From: Streptomyces albidus (ex Kaewkla and Franco 2022)
GTDB taxonomy: Bacteria > Actinomycetota > Actinomycetes > Streptomycetales > Streptomycetaceae
Direction of reading: 5' to 3'
Assembly (NCBI RefSeq): GCF_013870515.1
Contig: NZ_JACBXA010000038.1
Coordinates: 1-34,020 of the forward strand
Length of the DNA stretch: 34,020 nt
Shown piece by piece: positions 6,883 through 14,925 of this stretch (position 1 is its first letter; every line of letters starts with the position of its first letter). Below the pieces are notes generated by a model. That model worked only from the letters and a program-made list of their open reading frames with translations. It was not told the DNA's origin and ran no database searches. The position numbers were made by a program, and so were the translations under genes.

Positions 6883-7497
6883 ATGAGCGCAACCGGCGCC
6901 GCCCGTACGCCTGGTGGCCTGCCCGCCGCCCGTGACGGCTCGTCCAGAGCCGGCTCCGCGTCCGCAGCCCGCACCGCGGGCGCAGAGGTCGCGGAGCCCG
7001 AACTCCCCGCACTGCCCGATCTTCCCGTGCTGGACGGGCTGGGGCTTCCCGAGCTCCGTGCGCTGCTCCGTCGCGCCCAGCAGGAAGAGGGGGACCTGAG
7101 CTACGTACGGCGTCTCCTCCAGGGCCGCATCGACATCCTCCGGGCCGAGCTCGCCCGGCGCAGCGCACCCGGGTCGCCGCTGCTGGACCTCCTTCCGGAG
7201 ATCCTGACCGACGAGCCCTCCCGGCACCGCTCCTCCGCCCGCCACGTGACGCTCGGCACACCCCGCAGCGAGGAGTACCGCTCCCTGGCCGAGACGATGC
7301 TCTCGGAGGTCGAGCTGAGCGACCTCACCGCCCGTACGGACGACGAGCTCCACGACGCCATGGGCCGCCTCGTGCGCTACGAGCAGGACGTCTCGCAACG
7401 GCGGCAGGTGATGCAGCGCACGGCGGACGGGTGCAGCACGGAAATCGCCCGAAGGTACCGTGAAGGGGAAGCGCAAGTGGAAGACCTGCTCCCCTAG
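6883..7497 (+). CDS. rsiG: RsiG, cyclic di-GMP-dependent anti-sigma factor of WhiG
   Basis: A 204-residue protein with a disordered Ala/Arg-rich N-terminus (1-40) and two long helices. Each helix has a complete copy of the cyclic di-GMP-binding motif E(X)3S(X)2R(X)3Q(X)3D: Glu69-Ser73-Arg76-Gln80-Asp84 and Glu167-Ser171-Arg174-Gln178-Asp182. This is the signature of RsiG, which holds sporulation sigma factor WhiG inactive when loaded with two c-di-GMP. The motif match comes from the sequence; the role is known for S. venezuelae RsiG. ATG 6883 is preferred over 6865 because GAAGGGGA at 6867-6874 is correctly spaced for it. The asparaginase gene follows after 44 bases. Confidence 0.92.
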   Translation: MSATGAARTPGGLPAARDGSSRAGSASAARTAGAEVAEPELPALPDLPVLDGLGLPELRALLRRAQQEEGDLSYVRRLLQGRIDILRAELARRSAPGSPLLDLLPEILTDEPSRHRSSARHVTLGTPRSEEYRSLAETMLSEVELSDLTARTDDELHDAMGRLVRYEQDVSQRRQVMQRTADGCSTEIARRYREGEAQVEDLLP

Positions 7498-7541
7498 TCG
7501 AGGCGACGGGGCACGGTCAGCAACTGAAAGGCCGGCCGCCG

Positions 7542-8534
7542 ATGCCCTCCCTCACCTCCGATACCGGTGCCCCCGACGGGATACCGCCGGTGCTTGCCGA
7601 AGTCGTACGCGACGGCTTCGTCGAGGGACATCACCGCGGTTCGCTCGTGGTGCTGGCACCCGACGGCAGCATCGAGAAGTCGCTGGGCGACCCCGGCTCC
7701 CCCTTCTTCCCCCGTTCGTCCAACAAGCCCGTGCAGGCGTCGGCGATGCTCCGCAGCGGGCTCGATCTCTCAGGCGCCCGGCTGGCACTGGCCACGGCGA
7801 GCCACTCCGGTGAGCCCTTCCATCTCGACCTGGTCCGCCGGATGCTCGCGGAGAACAACCTGAGCGAGTCGGACCTGCAGTGCCCCGCCGAACTCCCCCT
7901 GGACCAGGGTGAGGCGGAGCGCGCCCTGGCCGCGGCCGGCCCGGACGGGCAGGCCGCCCGCAGCCGCCTGTTCATGAACTGCTCGGGCAAGCACGCGGCG
8001 ATGCTCCACGCCTGCGTGGTCAACGGCTGGCCCACGGAGACCTACCTGGACCCCGGCCACCCCCTCCAGAAGCTCATCGCCGAGACGCTCGAGTCCCTCT
8101 CCGGCGACGCCGTCTCCCACGTCGGTACGGACGGCTGCGGCGCCCCCCTCATGGCGATCTCCCTCACCGGGCTCGCACGGGCGTTCCGCGCCATCGCCCT
8201 CGCTCCGCCGGACAGCCCGGAGGGCAGGGTCGCCGACGCCATGCGCACGCACCCCGAGTACGTCGCCGGCACGCAGCGCAGCGACACCTGGCTGATGCGC
8301 GAAGTGCCGGGCGTGATCGCCAAGGTGGGCGCCGAGTGCGTCCAGGCGGTCGCCTTCCCGGACGGCCGGGCCCTCGCCTTCAAGATCTACGACGGCGGGA
8401 ACCGTGCGCTGGGCCCCGTGCTCGCCCGTACGCTCGCGACGCTCGGCGTCGACTCACCGGTGCTGGACCGCATCGCCGACTCGCCTCTGATGGGCGGTGG
8501 ACGGAAGGTCGGCGAGGTGCGGGCGGCCTTCTGA
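7542..8534 (+). CDS. asparaginase, type III (Rhizobium-type, Asparaginase_II family)
   Basis: A 330-residue protein with the motifs of the beta-lactamase-fold-like asparaginase class: PRSSNKPVQASAML near residue 57 (the SxxK-type serine/lysine pair), ATASHSGE, NCSGKHAAML and GTDGCGAPLMA with its metal-ligand Cys. Members such as the R. etli inducible enzyme hydrolyse L-asparagine to aspartate and ammonia and differ from E. coli AnsA/AnsB. No signal peptide, so cytosolic. The start at ATG 7542 has AAAGG at 7527-7531. It may be cotranscribed with rsiG. Confidence 0.88.
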   Translation: MPSLTSDTGAPDGIPPVLAEVVRDGFVEGHHRGSLVVLAPDGSIEKSLGDPGSPFFPRSSNKPVQASAMLRSGLDLSGARLALATASHSGEPFHLDLVRRMLAENNLSESDLQCPAELPLDQGEAERALAAAGPDGQAARSRLFMNCSGKHAAMLHACVVNGWPTETYLDPGHPLQKLIAETLESLSGDAVSHVGTDGCGAPLMAISLTGLARAFRAIALAPPDSPEGRVADAMRTHPEYVAGTQRSDTWLMREVPGVIAKVGAECVQAVAFPDGRALAFKIYDGGNRALGPVLARTLATLGVDSPVLDRIADSPLMGGGRKVGEVRAAF

Positions 8535-8620
8535 CCTCGTCCGACGAGCCTCCGGAAGCTGCCCGGGCGGAACGTTAATCCAGGTGCGCCCCGCGGGCGA
8601 CCCGGCCTAACGTGACGCGC

Positions 8621-9871
8621 ATGGCCCTCGACATCCGGACTCTGACCTCCCCCGACGAACTGCCCGGCTGGCTGCGTGCTGTCTCCGTCGGCTTCCTGCG
8701 CTCCCCCGAGGTCACCGATGAGGCCGTCGCCGTCCTGGGCCGGGACATTGAACTCGCGCGGACACAGGGCGCGTTCGACGACGGCCGCTGCGTCGGCACG
8801 TTCCGTACGACTCCGCAGCAGATGACGGTTCCCGGCGGCGCGAGCCTGCCGTCCTGCGCGGTCACGAACGTCACCGTCTCCCCCACACACCGCCGCCGGG
8901 GGCTGCTCACGCGGATGATGGGCGAGGCGCTCGTCGAGGCGAAGGGGCGCGGGGACGCCTTCGCTTCGCTGATCGCCGCCGAGTACCCGATCTACGGGCG
9001 GTACGGCTTCGGCCCTGCCGCCTGGACCGCGGAATGGGAGGTCGAGGTCGCGCGCACCGGGCTGGACCCGCGGCACTCCGGTCCTGCCGACGGCCGCGTG
9101 GACTTCGCCGATGCCGATGAGATACGCGACATCGGTCCGTCACTCCACGAGCGCTACCGCGCGCAGCCTCACCGGCAGGGAGTCATCGACCGTCCCGAAC
9201 GCTGGTGGATGGTGCACACGGGCGAACGGCGCTTCTCCGGGGACGAGTTCACCCCGCCCTTCTACGTCGTCCACCGGGACGCCCACGGCGAGCCGCAGGG
9301 CATGGTCTCGTACACGGTGCGGGAGCGGTGGGACGGCAAGCTGCCGCAGAACACCGTCGACGTGCAGTTCCTGACGGCCCTGACGCCAGCCGCGGAGCGC
9401 GCCCTCTGGCACTTCGTGCTCTCCATCGACTGGGTGACCCGCGTACGTTCCGGCCTCCGCGCCCCGGACGACGTGCTGCCGCTGCTGCTGCCCGACCCCC
9501 GGGCGGCCGTGCTGCAGACCTGCGCGGACTTCCTGTGGCTCCGCCCGCTCGACGTGCCGCGCATGCTGGAGTCCCGCAGCTACACCACGCAGGGCACCCT
9601 CGTCCTGGACCTGCGCGACGAGGCAGGGCTCGCAGGTGGGAAGTTCCGGCTGGAGGCGGGGCCTGACGGCGCCTCGTGCACGTCCGCCCGATCTCAGGAC
9701 GCCGATCTGGTCCTGGACATCGGGGAGTTGGGGACGCTGTACCTGGGCGACGAGTCGGCGGTACGGCTCGCCGCGCTGGGCCGCGCCGAGGAACGTCACG
9801 AGGGCGCCGCCGAGTTGGCGGACGCCCTCTTCCGTACGTCACGACGCGCGTGGTGCCCGGACATCTTCTGA
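8621..9871 (+). CDS. Eis-like GNAT N-acetyltransferase
   Basis: A 416-residue protein with the three-part Eis layout: an N-terminal GNAT domain with acetyl-CoA motif VSPTHRRRGLLTRMM near residues 89-103, the YPIYGRYGFGPA segment with the general-acid Tyr, a second degenerate GNAT domain, and a C-terminal SCP2-like domain ending in Phe, whose carboxylate serves as base in Eis. Family members acetylate several amines of aminoglycosides or protein lysines. TAACGT at 8608-8613 is spaced for an RNA start at ATG 8621, so the gene looks leaderless; GTG 8612 is therefore rejected as start. The physiological substrate cannot be read from the sequence. Confidence 0.88.
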   Translation: MALDIRTLTSPDELPGWLRAVSVGFLRSPEVTDEAVAVLGRDIELARTQGAFDDGRCVGTFRTTPQQMTVPGGASLPSCAVTNVTVSPTHRRRGLLTRMMGEALVEAKGRGDAFASLIAAEYPIYGRYGFGPAAWTAEWEVEVARTGLDPRHSGPADGRVDFADADEIRDIGPSLHERYRAQPHRQGVIDRPERWWMVHTGERRFSGDEFTPPFYVVHRDAHGEPQGMVSYTVRERWDGKLPQNTVDVQFLTALTPAAERALWHFVLSIDWVTRVRSGLRAPDDVLPLLLPDPRAAVLQTCADFLWLRPLDVPRMLESRSYTTQGTLVLDLRDEAGLAGGKFRLEAGPDGASCTSARSQDADLVLDIGELGTLYLGDESAVRLAALGRAEERHEGAAELADALFRTSRRAWCPDIF

Positions 9872-9901
9872 GCCTGGCTCCTTGCCCGGACGTCGCGCGG
9901 T

Positions 9902-10078
9902 TCAGACGATCAACATCGTGAGCACGACTGCGCCTATGCAGCTGCAGGTGATGTTCTTCGCCTTCACTCCGACACTCAGCAGTACGAAGCCGATGACTCC
10001 GAGGGCACCGAACTGCCACTCCACCAGTCGCTCGAAACCAATGACGACACCTGCGAGCACAAGGGCGAACAGAGGCAT
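9902..10078 (-). CDS. 58-residue two-span membrane protein
   Basis: The short gene starts at ATG 10078 with a strong GGAGGG site six bases upstream. The product has two hydrophobic segments, MPLFALVLAGVVIGF and GALGVIGFVLLSVGV, separated by ERLVEWQF, then a third, shorter hydrophobic C-terminus with Cys-Ser-Cys. It is divergent from the GntR-type regulator, and both putative GntR operators lie in the shared intergenic region, so it may be a target of that regulator. I do not recognise the family; holin-like and plasmid-spread-like small proteins are possible but unsupported. Confidence 0.65.
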   Translation of the reverse strand: MPLFALVLAGVVIGFERLVEWQFGALGVIGFVLLSVGVKAKNITCSCIGAVVLTMLIV

Positions 10079-10228
10079 GGCATTCCCTCCTTCTTCGAGC
10101 AAGGAACGGTGCGTGGGGGGAAGTGCGCCCATACGTCGTCGGACAGGCGGCAGGACCGGAACGCGCGATGTTGGCGGGTACTGCGCTTACTTGGATGATA
10201 GCTGCGGAACTTGTTCGCCATCTCGATC

Positions 10229-10243
10229 AGTTGTCCACCAACT
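10229..10243. promoter_or_regulatory. candidate GntR operator 1
   Basis: AGTTG-TCCAC-CAACT is a perfect 5-bp dyad with a 5-base centre. Its arms and spacing are identical to the site at 10282-10296. The centres are 53 bases apart, about five helical turns, so one regulator tetramer or two dimers could sit on the same face of DNA. Confidence 0.6.
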
Positions 10244-10281
10244 TCGTTCGAAGTCTCCCCACTTGGCGATGGCTTAAAAAC

Positions 10282-10296
10282 AGTTGGCGAACAACT
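10282..10296. promoter_or_regulatory. candidate GntR operator 2
   Basis: AGTTG-GCGAA-CAACT, the second copy of the same dyad. It lies 34 bases before the regulator's GTG, over the expected -35 region, which fits autorepression. A further half-site AGTTG begins at 10314. In addition TTGTTCGCCA (10211-10220) and TGGCGAACAA (10285-10294) form a perfect long-range 10-bp inverted repeat overlapping this site. Confidence 0.6.
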
Positions 10297-10330
10297 CCCG
10301 CGGCTTGGCCGGAAGTTGTACCTTCTTGTT

Positions 10331-11200
10331 GTGGACAAGACGAGACCCGCCGAGCACGGACAGCCACCGCACGAGGCGATCGCGGCCACACTCCGTGAAC
10401 GGATCCAATCCGGCGAGCTGCCGCAGGGCGCCCGCATCCCGACGCAGAAAGACCTGGCAGGCGAGTTCGGTGTCAACCGGACGGTCGTACGCCAGGCTCT
10501 CGACGCCCTCAAACGCGACGGCTTCCTCACGGACACCGGCCGCGGCGCACCACCGACAGTGGCCGAGCCCGCCCACTCCCATCACACGCCGAAGCCGGCG
10601 GGCACGGAGTTGGCGGAGCGGCTGTACGAGGCGTTCCGATCGGATCACGTCACGATCGACACGTACTCACTGACGACGGAGACCTTGAACAACGCATTGG
10701 CGCGACCGCACCGGTCCATCGTCGACAAGACGCTCACTCCGCGCTCGGTCACCGTGCGCGCGATCATCCCCAGTCCGGACGCGTATCTCGCCCTGCCGAG
10801 GCTCGTGGACGACGCGACCGACCGCCGCCCGCTCAAGCGGCTCCATGCGATCCAGAGGACCTGGGCAACGGCACTGCGCATGAGCCTCGGCGCCTTCAAG
10901 GACCGATATGACGTACCCGAAGTCTCATGCGAGATTCGGACTGTGCCCGCGACGCCCCTCCAGAAGCTGTACGTCCTCAACGGCAGCGAAGCACTCATGG
11001 GTTACTACCACGTGATTCGCGACAAAGTCACCTACAGAGGAGAAGAGCTGGACATCTACGATGTCATCGGCCTTGAGTCGACGCTCTTCCGCTCGTCAAT
11101 CCACGACCACGACCAGCAGGACAACATGTTCGTCGAGGACTCCAAGAACTGGTTCCAGTCTCTGTGGAAGACCATTGCCGAGCCCATGGATCTCGACTGA
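10331..11200 (+). CDS. GntR-type transcriptional regulator with unusual C-terminal domain
   Basis: A 289-residue protein with an N-terminal GntR winged helix (about residues 15-70): GELPQGARIPTQKDLAGEFG, then NRTVVRQALDALKRDGFL. The remaining ~200 residues do not show the FadR helical bundle or a recognisable UTRA domain; they contain KRLHAIQRTWATALRMSLG and KLYVLNGSEALMGYYHVI. I start it at GTG 10331 because the GntR domain begins there and upstream codons overlap the operators; no ribosome site is seen and it may be leaderless (TACCTT at 10319-10324). It heads a region with two HAD phosphatases and a kinase, suggesting it senses a phosphorylated metabolite of that cassette. Confidence 0.82.
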   Translation: MDKTRPAEHGQPPHEAIAATLRERIQSGELPQGARIPTQKDLAGEFGVNRTVVRQALDALKRDGFLTDTGRGAPPTVAEPAHSHHTPKPAGTELAERLYEAFRSDHVTIDTYSLTTETLNNALARPHRSIVDKTLTPRSVTVRAIIPSPDAYLALPRLVDDATDRRPLKRLHAIQRTWATALRMSLGAFKDRYDVPEVSCEIRTVPATPLQKLYVLNGSEALMGYYHVIRDKVTYRGEELDIYDVIGLESTLFRSSIHDHDQQDNMFVEDSKNWFQSLWKTIAEPMDLD

Positions 11201-11268
11201 GCTTCTTCCCCGGGATCGAATACGTCACCGACCGTACCGATTCACCTCGAACAGCGGATAAAGAGGCG

Positions 11269-12063
11269 TTATCGCAAGCGGCGAACGGAGCGCGAGGGAC
11301 TCGGCTGCCCAACACCCGTCTGGTTCTGGGACTCCAGTGCCTTCAACACGTCTCCGAGCGATGACACGACATTCTCAACGCCTGCCGAAGCGAGCGCGGC
11401 TGCGCGAGCCAGGTCCGGCGCATAGCCGAGGAACTGCACACCCGCGGCCCGCGCAGCTTCCGCGTCGCTCGCCTGATCGCCGATCATGAGGCAACTCCGA
11501 GCGGGCAGCCGTGCGAGGCTGACAGCACGATTCACGCAGTACGGATCCGGCTTCATCAGCGACGGATCGCTTGGATCTCTTCCGATCACGTGGTCGAACA
11601 GGCCCTCGATGCCTTGTGCCCGGAGGTACCCGCGCACAGCACCAGCGGCGTTGTTGGTCGTCACCAACAACCTCTTGCCTCGCTGGCGCAGAGCCACCGT
11701 CAGCTCGGCGGCGTACGGGGTCGGTCTCGCGCTCGACACAGCAATCTCCTCGTGCTGCGTCAGCTGTTTCTCCAACTCGGCGTGCAGCAAGGCCGCTTGT
11801 TCAGGGGCCCTGTCGGCCGAATACGCGAGAGCCAGACCACGGAGGATGGCATGGGCTTCGACCGAGGCATCCAGGCCACGTGGCAGATCACCCCACACGG
11901 ACTTCGCACCTTTCTTCAGCTCATCCGCGACAAATACTGCCGGATGCCCTGAGAAAGCGTCACAGAGTGGGCCGTCGAAGTCGAAGAGAACGGCACCGGC
12001 AGCTTGTATCAACTCACCTGCGGCTGCCGGGTCGTTGTGCGGGAGATCCTCAGTCGGACTCAC
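11269..12063 (-). CDS. HAD-family phosphatase A
   Basis: A 264-residue HAD hydrolase with all four motifs: VLFDFDGPLCDAF (nucleophile Asp and acid Asp), LLVTTNNA (motif II Thr), the Lys of LMKPDPYC (motif III) and LMIGDQASDAEAA (motif IV acidic pair). A helical cap follows motif I. It is a clear paralog of the HAD gene at 13408: FDFDGP, TTNN, KPDP, MIGD and the AARAAGV-FLGYA tail are shared. It starts at GTG 12063, possibly leaderless behind CACACT. It is convergent with the GntR gene and divergent from the kinase gene. Substrate unknown; phosphosugar or nucleotide dephosphorylation is typical. Confidence 0.85.
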   Translation of the reverse strand: MSPTEDLPHNDPAAAGELIQAAGAVLFDFDGPLCDAFSGHPAVFVADELKKGAKSVWGDLPRGLDASVEAHAILRGLALAYSADRAPEQAALLHAELEKQLTQHEEIAVSSARPTPYAAELTVALRQRGKRLLVTTNNAAGAVRGYLRAQGIEGLFDHVIGRDPSDPSLMKPDPYCVNRAVSLARLPARSCLMIGDQASDAEAARAAGVQFLGYAPDLARAAALASAGVENVVSSLGDVLKALESQNQTGVGQPSPSRSVRRLR

Positions 12064-12117
12064 ACCCTCAGTGTGCGCGAGCCCCCGCGGCGAAGCACCC
12101 TCATTGTTCGAAGGCGA

Positions 12118-12129
12118 CTCGAATTCGAG
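12118..12129. promoter_or_regulatory. 12-bp palindrome between HAD A and kinase genes
   Basis: CTCGAATTCGAG is a perfect 12-base palindrome in the 188-base divergent region, with a related TTCGAA at 12107-12112. It could be an operator serving both promoters. It does not match the GntR-type AGTTG-N5-CAACT sites, so a different regulator would be implied. Confidence 0.4.
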
Positions 12130-12251
12130 GGGTACTCGTGTGCTCAGCCATGTTCGGTGACGGCTTCACTGTGTGCCGGGGTTCGGACCAGCAAGAAGGC
12201 GGTAAGGTTCACGTCTTATCAGCCACTGAGCTCGCACAGGAAAGTCCACCG

Positions 12252-13370
12252 ATGACCTCCCATGCGTTTCGGCACGCTTCTCGCGCCGGCAGCGTCGACG
12301 GTCCGTTGCAGGGCTATCACCGCGAGTGGTATGTCGTACGCCCCCACCCCGAGCTGACCGATATGGGCCGGGTGAAAGTAGGGGAGCCTCGCCGTGGCAT
12401 CCCGTGGTTCGACCGCCGGTCCTTCCCGTACGAGGACGAGCTCCTTCCGAGGCTTGCCGACCTCGGAACGCTCAGCATCCCCCCGGTCCGGCGCCTCGAG
12501 TCTCTCGGGCTGGTGGTCCACGGATTCGTGGAAGGGGAGTCACTCGCGTCGTTGTGCCCAGCCGGCACAGCCGTGGACGAGGGCCTCCTGAGTCAGATCA
12601 TGTCGGTCTTCGGTGAGTTGGCCCGCGTCCATCCCGACACCGTCGTCAAGTGGGGAATCGGCGAAAGCGGCATGGGGGAGGGCGATTGCCGACAATTCCT
12701 GCAGGGTCTCATCCGGTTCACCCGCGACGATGTGTACGAACCGAACCGTGAATGGTTCGGTGAACTGTTCGAGCAACTCGGTGTCCCCGCCGATGCGCTG
12801 GCGCCGGATTCGTGGCTCGTGTCCGAGGCCGCGGAACTCTCCGCCCACCGCCCTTTTTGCCTGCTGCACGGAGACCTGCACCGTGCGAACTTCATCGTGG
12901 ACCACGAGGGCCGTCTCTGGACCATCGACTGGGAGCTCGCCACGGTGGGTGACCCTCTCTACGATCTCGCCACCCACCTGCACCTGATGAACTACCCCGT
13001 CGACCAGCAGCACGAGGTCGAGGAGCAGTGGCGGGCCACGATGCACGAGGTGCTCCCGGGCGCGACTGCCGGCTTCCACGCCGACCTGCCTCGCTATCTG
13101 GCCTACAAGCGCGCTCAGTCCGTCTTCACCGACGTCGTACGCCAGGCAATGGCGCTTCGCAGCTGTGAGACGCCCGAGGAGCGAGCCCACCAGTTGAAGC
13201 GCACCGGCATGACGATCAAGGGTGTACTCGAACGTGCCAGGAGCAGCCTGAACCCGGCCACGGTGCCCGACGCCGAGACGATCGAGTCGATCTACGCCGA
13301 ATTCACGTCCCTGACCAGGGACGAGATGCCGTCACCGCTGTACGCCGTGGCTCACGCGGGAGATAGTTGA
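12252..13370 (+). CDS. APH-fold phosphotransferase (small-molecule kinase)
   Basis: A 372-residue protein with the aminoglycoside/choline kinase fold. The catalytic loop LLHGDLHRANFIV near residue 208 and the metal-binding IDWELATVGDPLYDLATH segment just after it are intact; the N-terminal lobe is shorter and less typical (PYEDELLPRLADLG, VVHGFVEGESLASL hinge). Such enzymes phosphorylate hydroxyl groups of sugars, choline, homoserine or antibiotics. AGGAAAG at 12238-12244 supports ATG 12252. It sits between two paralogous HAD phosphatases, the downstream one 37 bases away on the same strand. An opposing kinase/phosphatase pair on one metabolite is inferred; antibiotic resistance is possible but has no specific support. 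Confidence 0.82.
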   Translation: MTSHAFRHASRAGSVDGPLQGYHREWYVVRPHPELTDMGRVKVGEPRRGIPWFDRRSFPYEDELLPRLADLGTLSIPPVRRLESLGLVVHGFVEGESLASLCPAGTAVDEGLLSQIMSVFGELARVHPDTVVKWGIGESGMGEGDCRQFLQGLIRFTRDDVYEPNREWFGELFEQLGVPADALAPDSWLVSEAAELSAHRPFCLLHGDLHRANFIVDHEGRLWTIDWELATVGDPLYDLATHLHLMNYPVDQQHEVEEQWRATMHEVLPGATAGFHADLPRYLAYKRAQSVFTDVVRQAMALRSCETPEERAHQLKRTGMTIKGVLERARSSLNPATVPDAETIESIYAEFTSLTRDEMPSPLYAVAHAGDS

Positions 13371-13407
13371 GCCGAACACCCGCAACGGTCCAGGTACGAG
13401 GAGCGGA

Positions 13408-14100
13408 ATGCGCGATCTCATCGAAGCCGCCAAGTGCGTGCTCTTCGACTTCGACGGGCCCATCTGCCATCTCTTCCAGGACCGTCCCACGCCTGGGATC
13501 GCGGAGCGGTTGCGGGAGGCCGTGCTCGCCGGTGAGGAGGGCGACGGCTGGCTGCCGCAGACCAGCGACCCGCTGGAGATACTGCGCCTCGCCTTCGAGC
13601 AGCCCGCCCTCGTCGAGCGTGGCATCGCCCGGGACATCGAGCAGGCGTTGACCAAGGAAGAGGTTCAGGCCGCACCCGGCGCCTTCCCCACCGCCTACGC
13701 CGACACCCTCATCCGTACGCTCGCCGCGACGGGGCGGCAGCTGGCCATCACCACCAACAACTCGCAGCAGGCCGTGGAGCGCTATCTGCAGACCAGGCGG
13801 ACCGGTGAGCTCTTCGCCGAGCGGATCCACGGCCGCAGCTCCGAGGGAGCGCTGAAGCTGAAGCCCGACCCGGACTGTCTGCTGCGGGCCCTGGAGTCCA
13901 CCGGTACGCACGCGAAGGAAGCCCTGATGATCGGGGACGCACCCCGCGATCTGGAGGCCGCGCGGGCGGCGGGCGTCGCCTTCCTCGGGTACGCGCGCAA
14001 CGAGCGCAAGGCCGACGAGCTGCGGGCGGCGGGGGCGGAGCACACCGTGGACACGCTGCGGGACGTCGTGCTGATGGTGGACCCCCGCGCGCACGTCTGA
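13408..14100 (+). CDS. HAD-family phosphatase B
   Basis: A 230-residue HAD hydrolase with VLFDFDGPICHLF (motif I), LAITTNNS (motif II), LKLKPDPDC (motif III Lys) and LMIGDAPRDLEAA (motif IV). It is a paralog of HAD A at 11269 but shorter at the N-terminus. ATG 13408 follows GAGGAG at 13398-13403. The 37-base gap after the kinase suggests one transcript. The cap has its own insertion, so the two phosphatases may act on different substrates or different positions of one substrate. Confidence 0.87.
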   Translation: MRDLIEAAKCVLFDFDGPICHLFQDRPTPGIAERLREAVLAGEEGDGWLPQTSDPLEILRLAFEQPALVERGIARDIEQALTKEEVQAAPGAFPTAYADTLIRTLAATGRQLAITTNNSQQAVERYLQTRRTGELFAERIHGRSSEGALKLKPDPDCLLRALESTGTHAKEALMIGDAPRDLEAARAAGVAFLGYARNERKADELRAAGAEHTVDTLRDVVLMVDPRAHV

Positions 14101-14122
14101 CCCTGGAGACGTCCGGCCCTGG

Positions 14123-14350
14123 TCACGCGTGCAACGTCTGACGGGCAACCAGCCACGCGCGGGCCGCCCACTGCGCCGATTCCGCCGCGGTCGCCAACTC
14201 CGCCCCGCCGGAAGGCTCCTACGCCTGGAAGCGCACCGCACCGGCGGACCAGGCGCCGATGAGGCCGATGCCTCCTCCTCGCCCCAGAACGGGCCCAGAA
14301 CCGCCGAGAACCGCCGCCACGGCAGGGGTGCGGTGCGTGGAGATGGGCAT
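14123..14350 (-). pseudogene. small gene broken by an in-frame TAG
   Basis: From ATG 14350 the frame runs 43 codons to TAG at 14219-14221, then continues in the same frame for 31 sense codons to TGA at 14123-14125. Third positions stay G/C-rich on both sides of the TAG (about 80 percent and 87 percent by my count), as if one 75-residue gene had acquired an amber codon. The first half is Gly/Ala-rich (VAAVLGGSGPVLG); the second is helical (AELATAAESAQWAARAWLVA). No ribosome site; TACGCT upstream could give a leaderless start. Family unknown. It accounts for most of the 387-base gap between HAD B and the ankyrin gene; the rest shows nothing. Confidence 0.35.
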
Positions 14351-14487
14351 GCGACGAAGCGTACGTAAGGTGGGCACCCGGAAGCACCGTGCCGACCCTG
14401 CACCGCGGCCTTCAGCACTTTGGGGGTACTCGGCGGTGCCGGGGCGGTGCCCCTGTCCACTCGGCGCAGCAGCACGAGGAGAACGCG

Positions 14488-14910
14488 ATGACCGACGGCC
14501 CCACGCCTCAGAGCAACGAGCCCGCTCACGACCCCGAGGTGCTGGAACTCGCCCAGAAGATCTTCGGACTCGCCCGGCACGGCGACACCGACACCATCGC
14601 CGCCTATGTCGACGCCGGTGTTCCGGCCAACCTGACCAACGACAAGGGCGACTCCCTCATCATGCTGGCCGCCTATCACGGCCACGCCCCCGCCGTGCAG
14701 GTGCTCCTCGACCGCGGCGCCGACCCGAACAAGCCCAACGACAACGGCCAGACGCCCATCGCCGGTGCCGTCTTCAAGGGCGAGGACCAGATCGTCCGCA
14801 TGCTCCTGGACGGAGGGGCGGACCCGAGGGCCGGGCAGCCGTCCGCGGTGGAGGCTGCCCGTACCTTCGAGAAGCCCGAGCTGCTGGCACTCTTCGGTGA
14901 GGCTTCGTGA
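14488..14910 (+). CDS. ankyrin-repeat protein
   Basis: A 140-residue protein with an N-terminal acidic helix and about three ankyrin repeats: HGDTDTIAAYVDAGVPANLT, DKGDSLIMLAAYHGHAPAVQ with LLDRGADPNKPND, then NGQTPIAGAVFKGEDQIVRM with LLDGGADPRAG. Ankyrin repeats bind partner proteins; the partner is unknown. ATG 14488 has a good GAGGAGA site at 14476-14482, so the longer upstream frame is rejected. The MerR-PP2C gene converges, with 15 bases between stops. Confidence 0.88.
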   Translation: MTDGPTPQSNEPAHDPEVLELAQKIFGLARHGDTDTIAAYVDAGVPANLTNDKGDSLIMLAAYHGHAPAVQVLLDRGADPNKPNDNGQTPIAGAVFKGEDQIVRMLLDGGADPRAGQPSAVEAARTFEKPELLALFGEAS

Positions 14911-14925
14911 CAGCAGCTCGTCGCC

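Noticed and set aside
6722..7261. N-terminal extension of the dtd frame.
   Set aside because: The Dtd family begins at MRAVVQRV; the extension overlaps the rsiG promoter and gene.
11571..12251. Long plus-strand extension upstream of the kinase gene.
   Set aside because: Composition is that of the antisense of HAD A; the kinase has a good ribosome site at ATG 12252.
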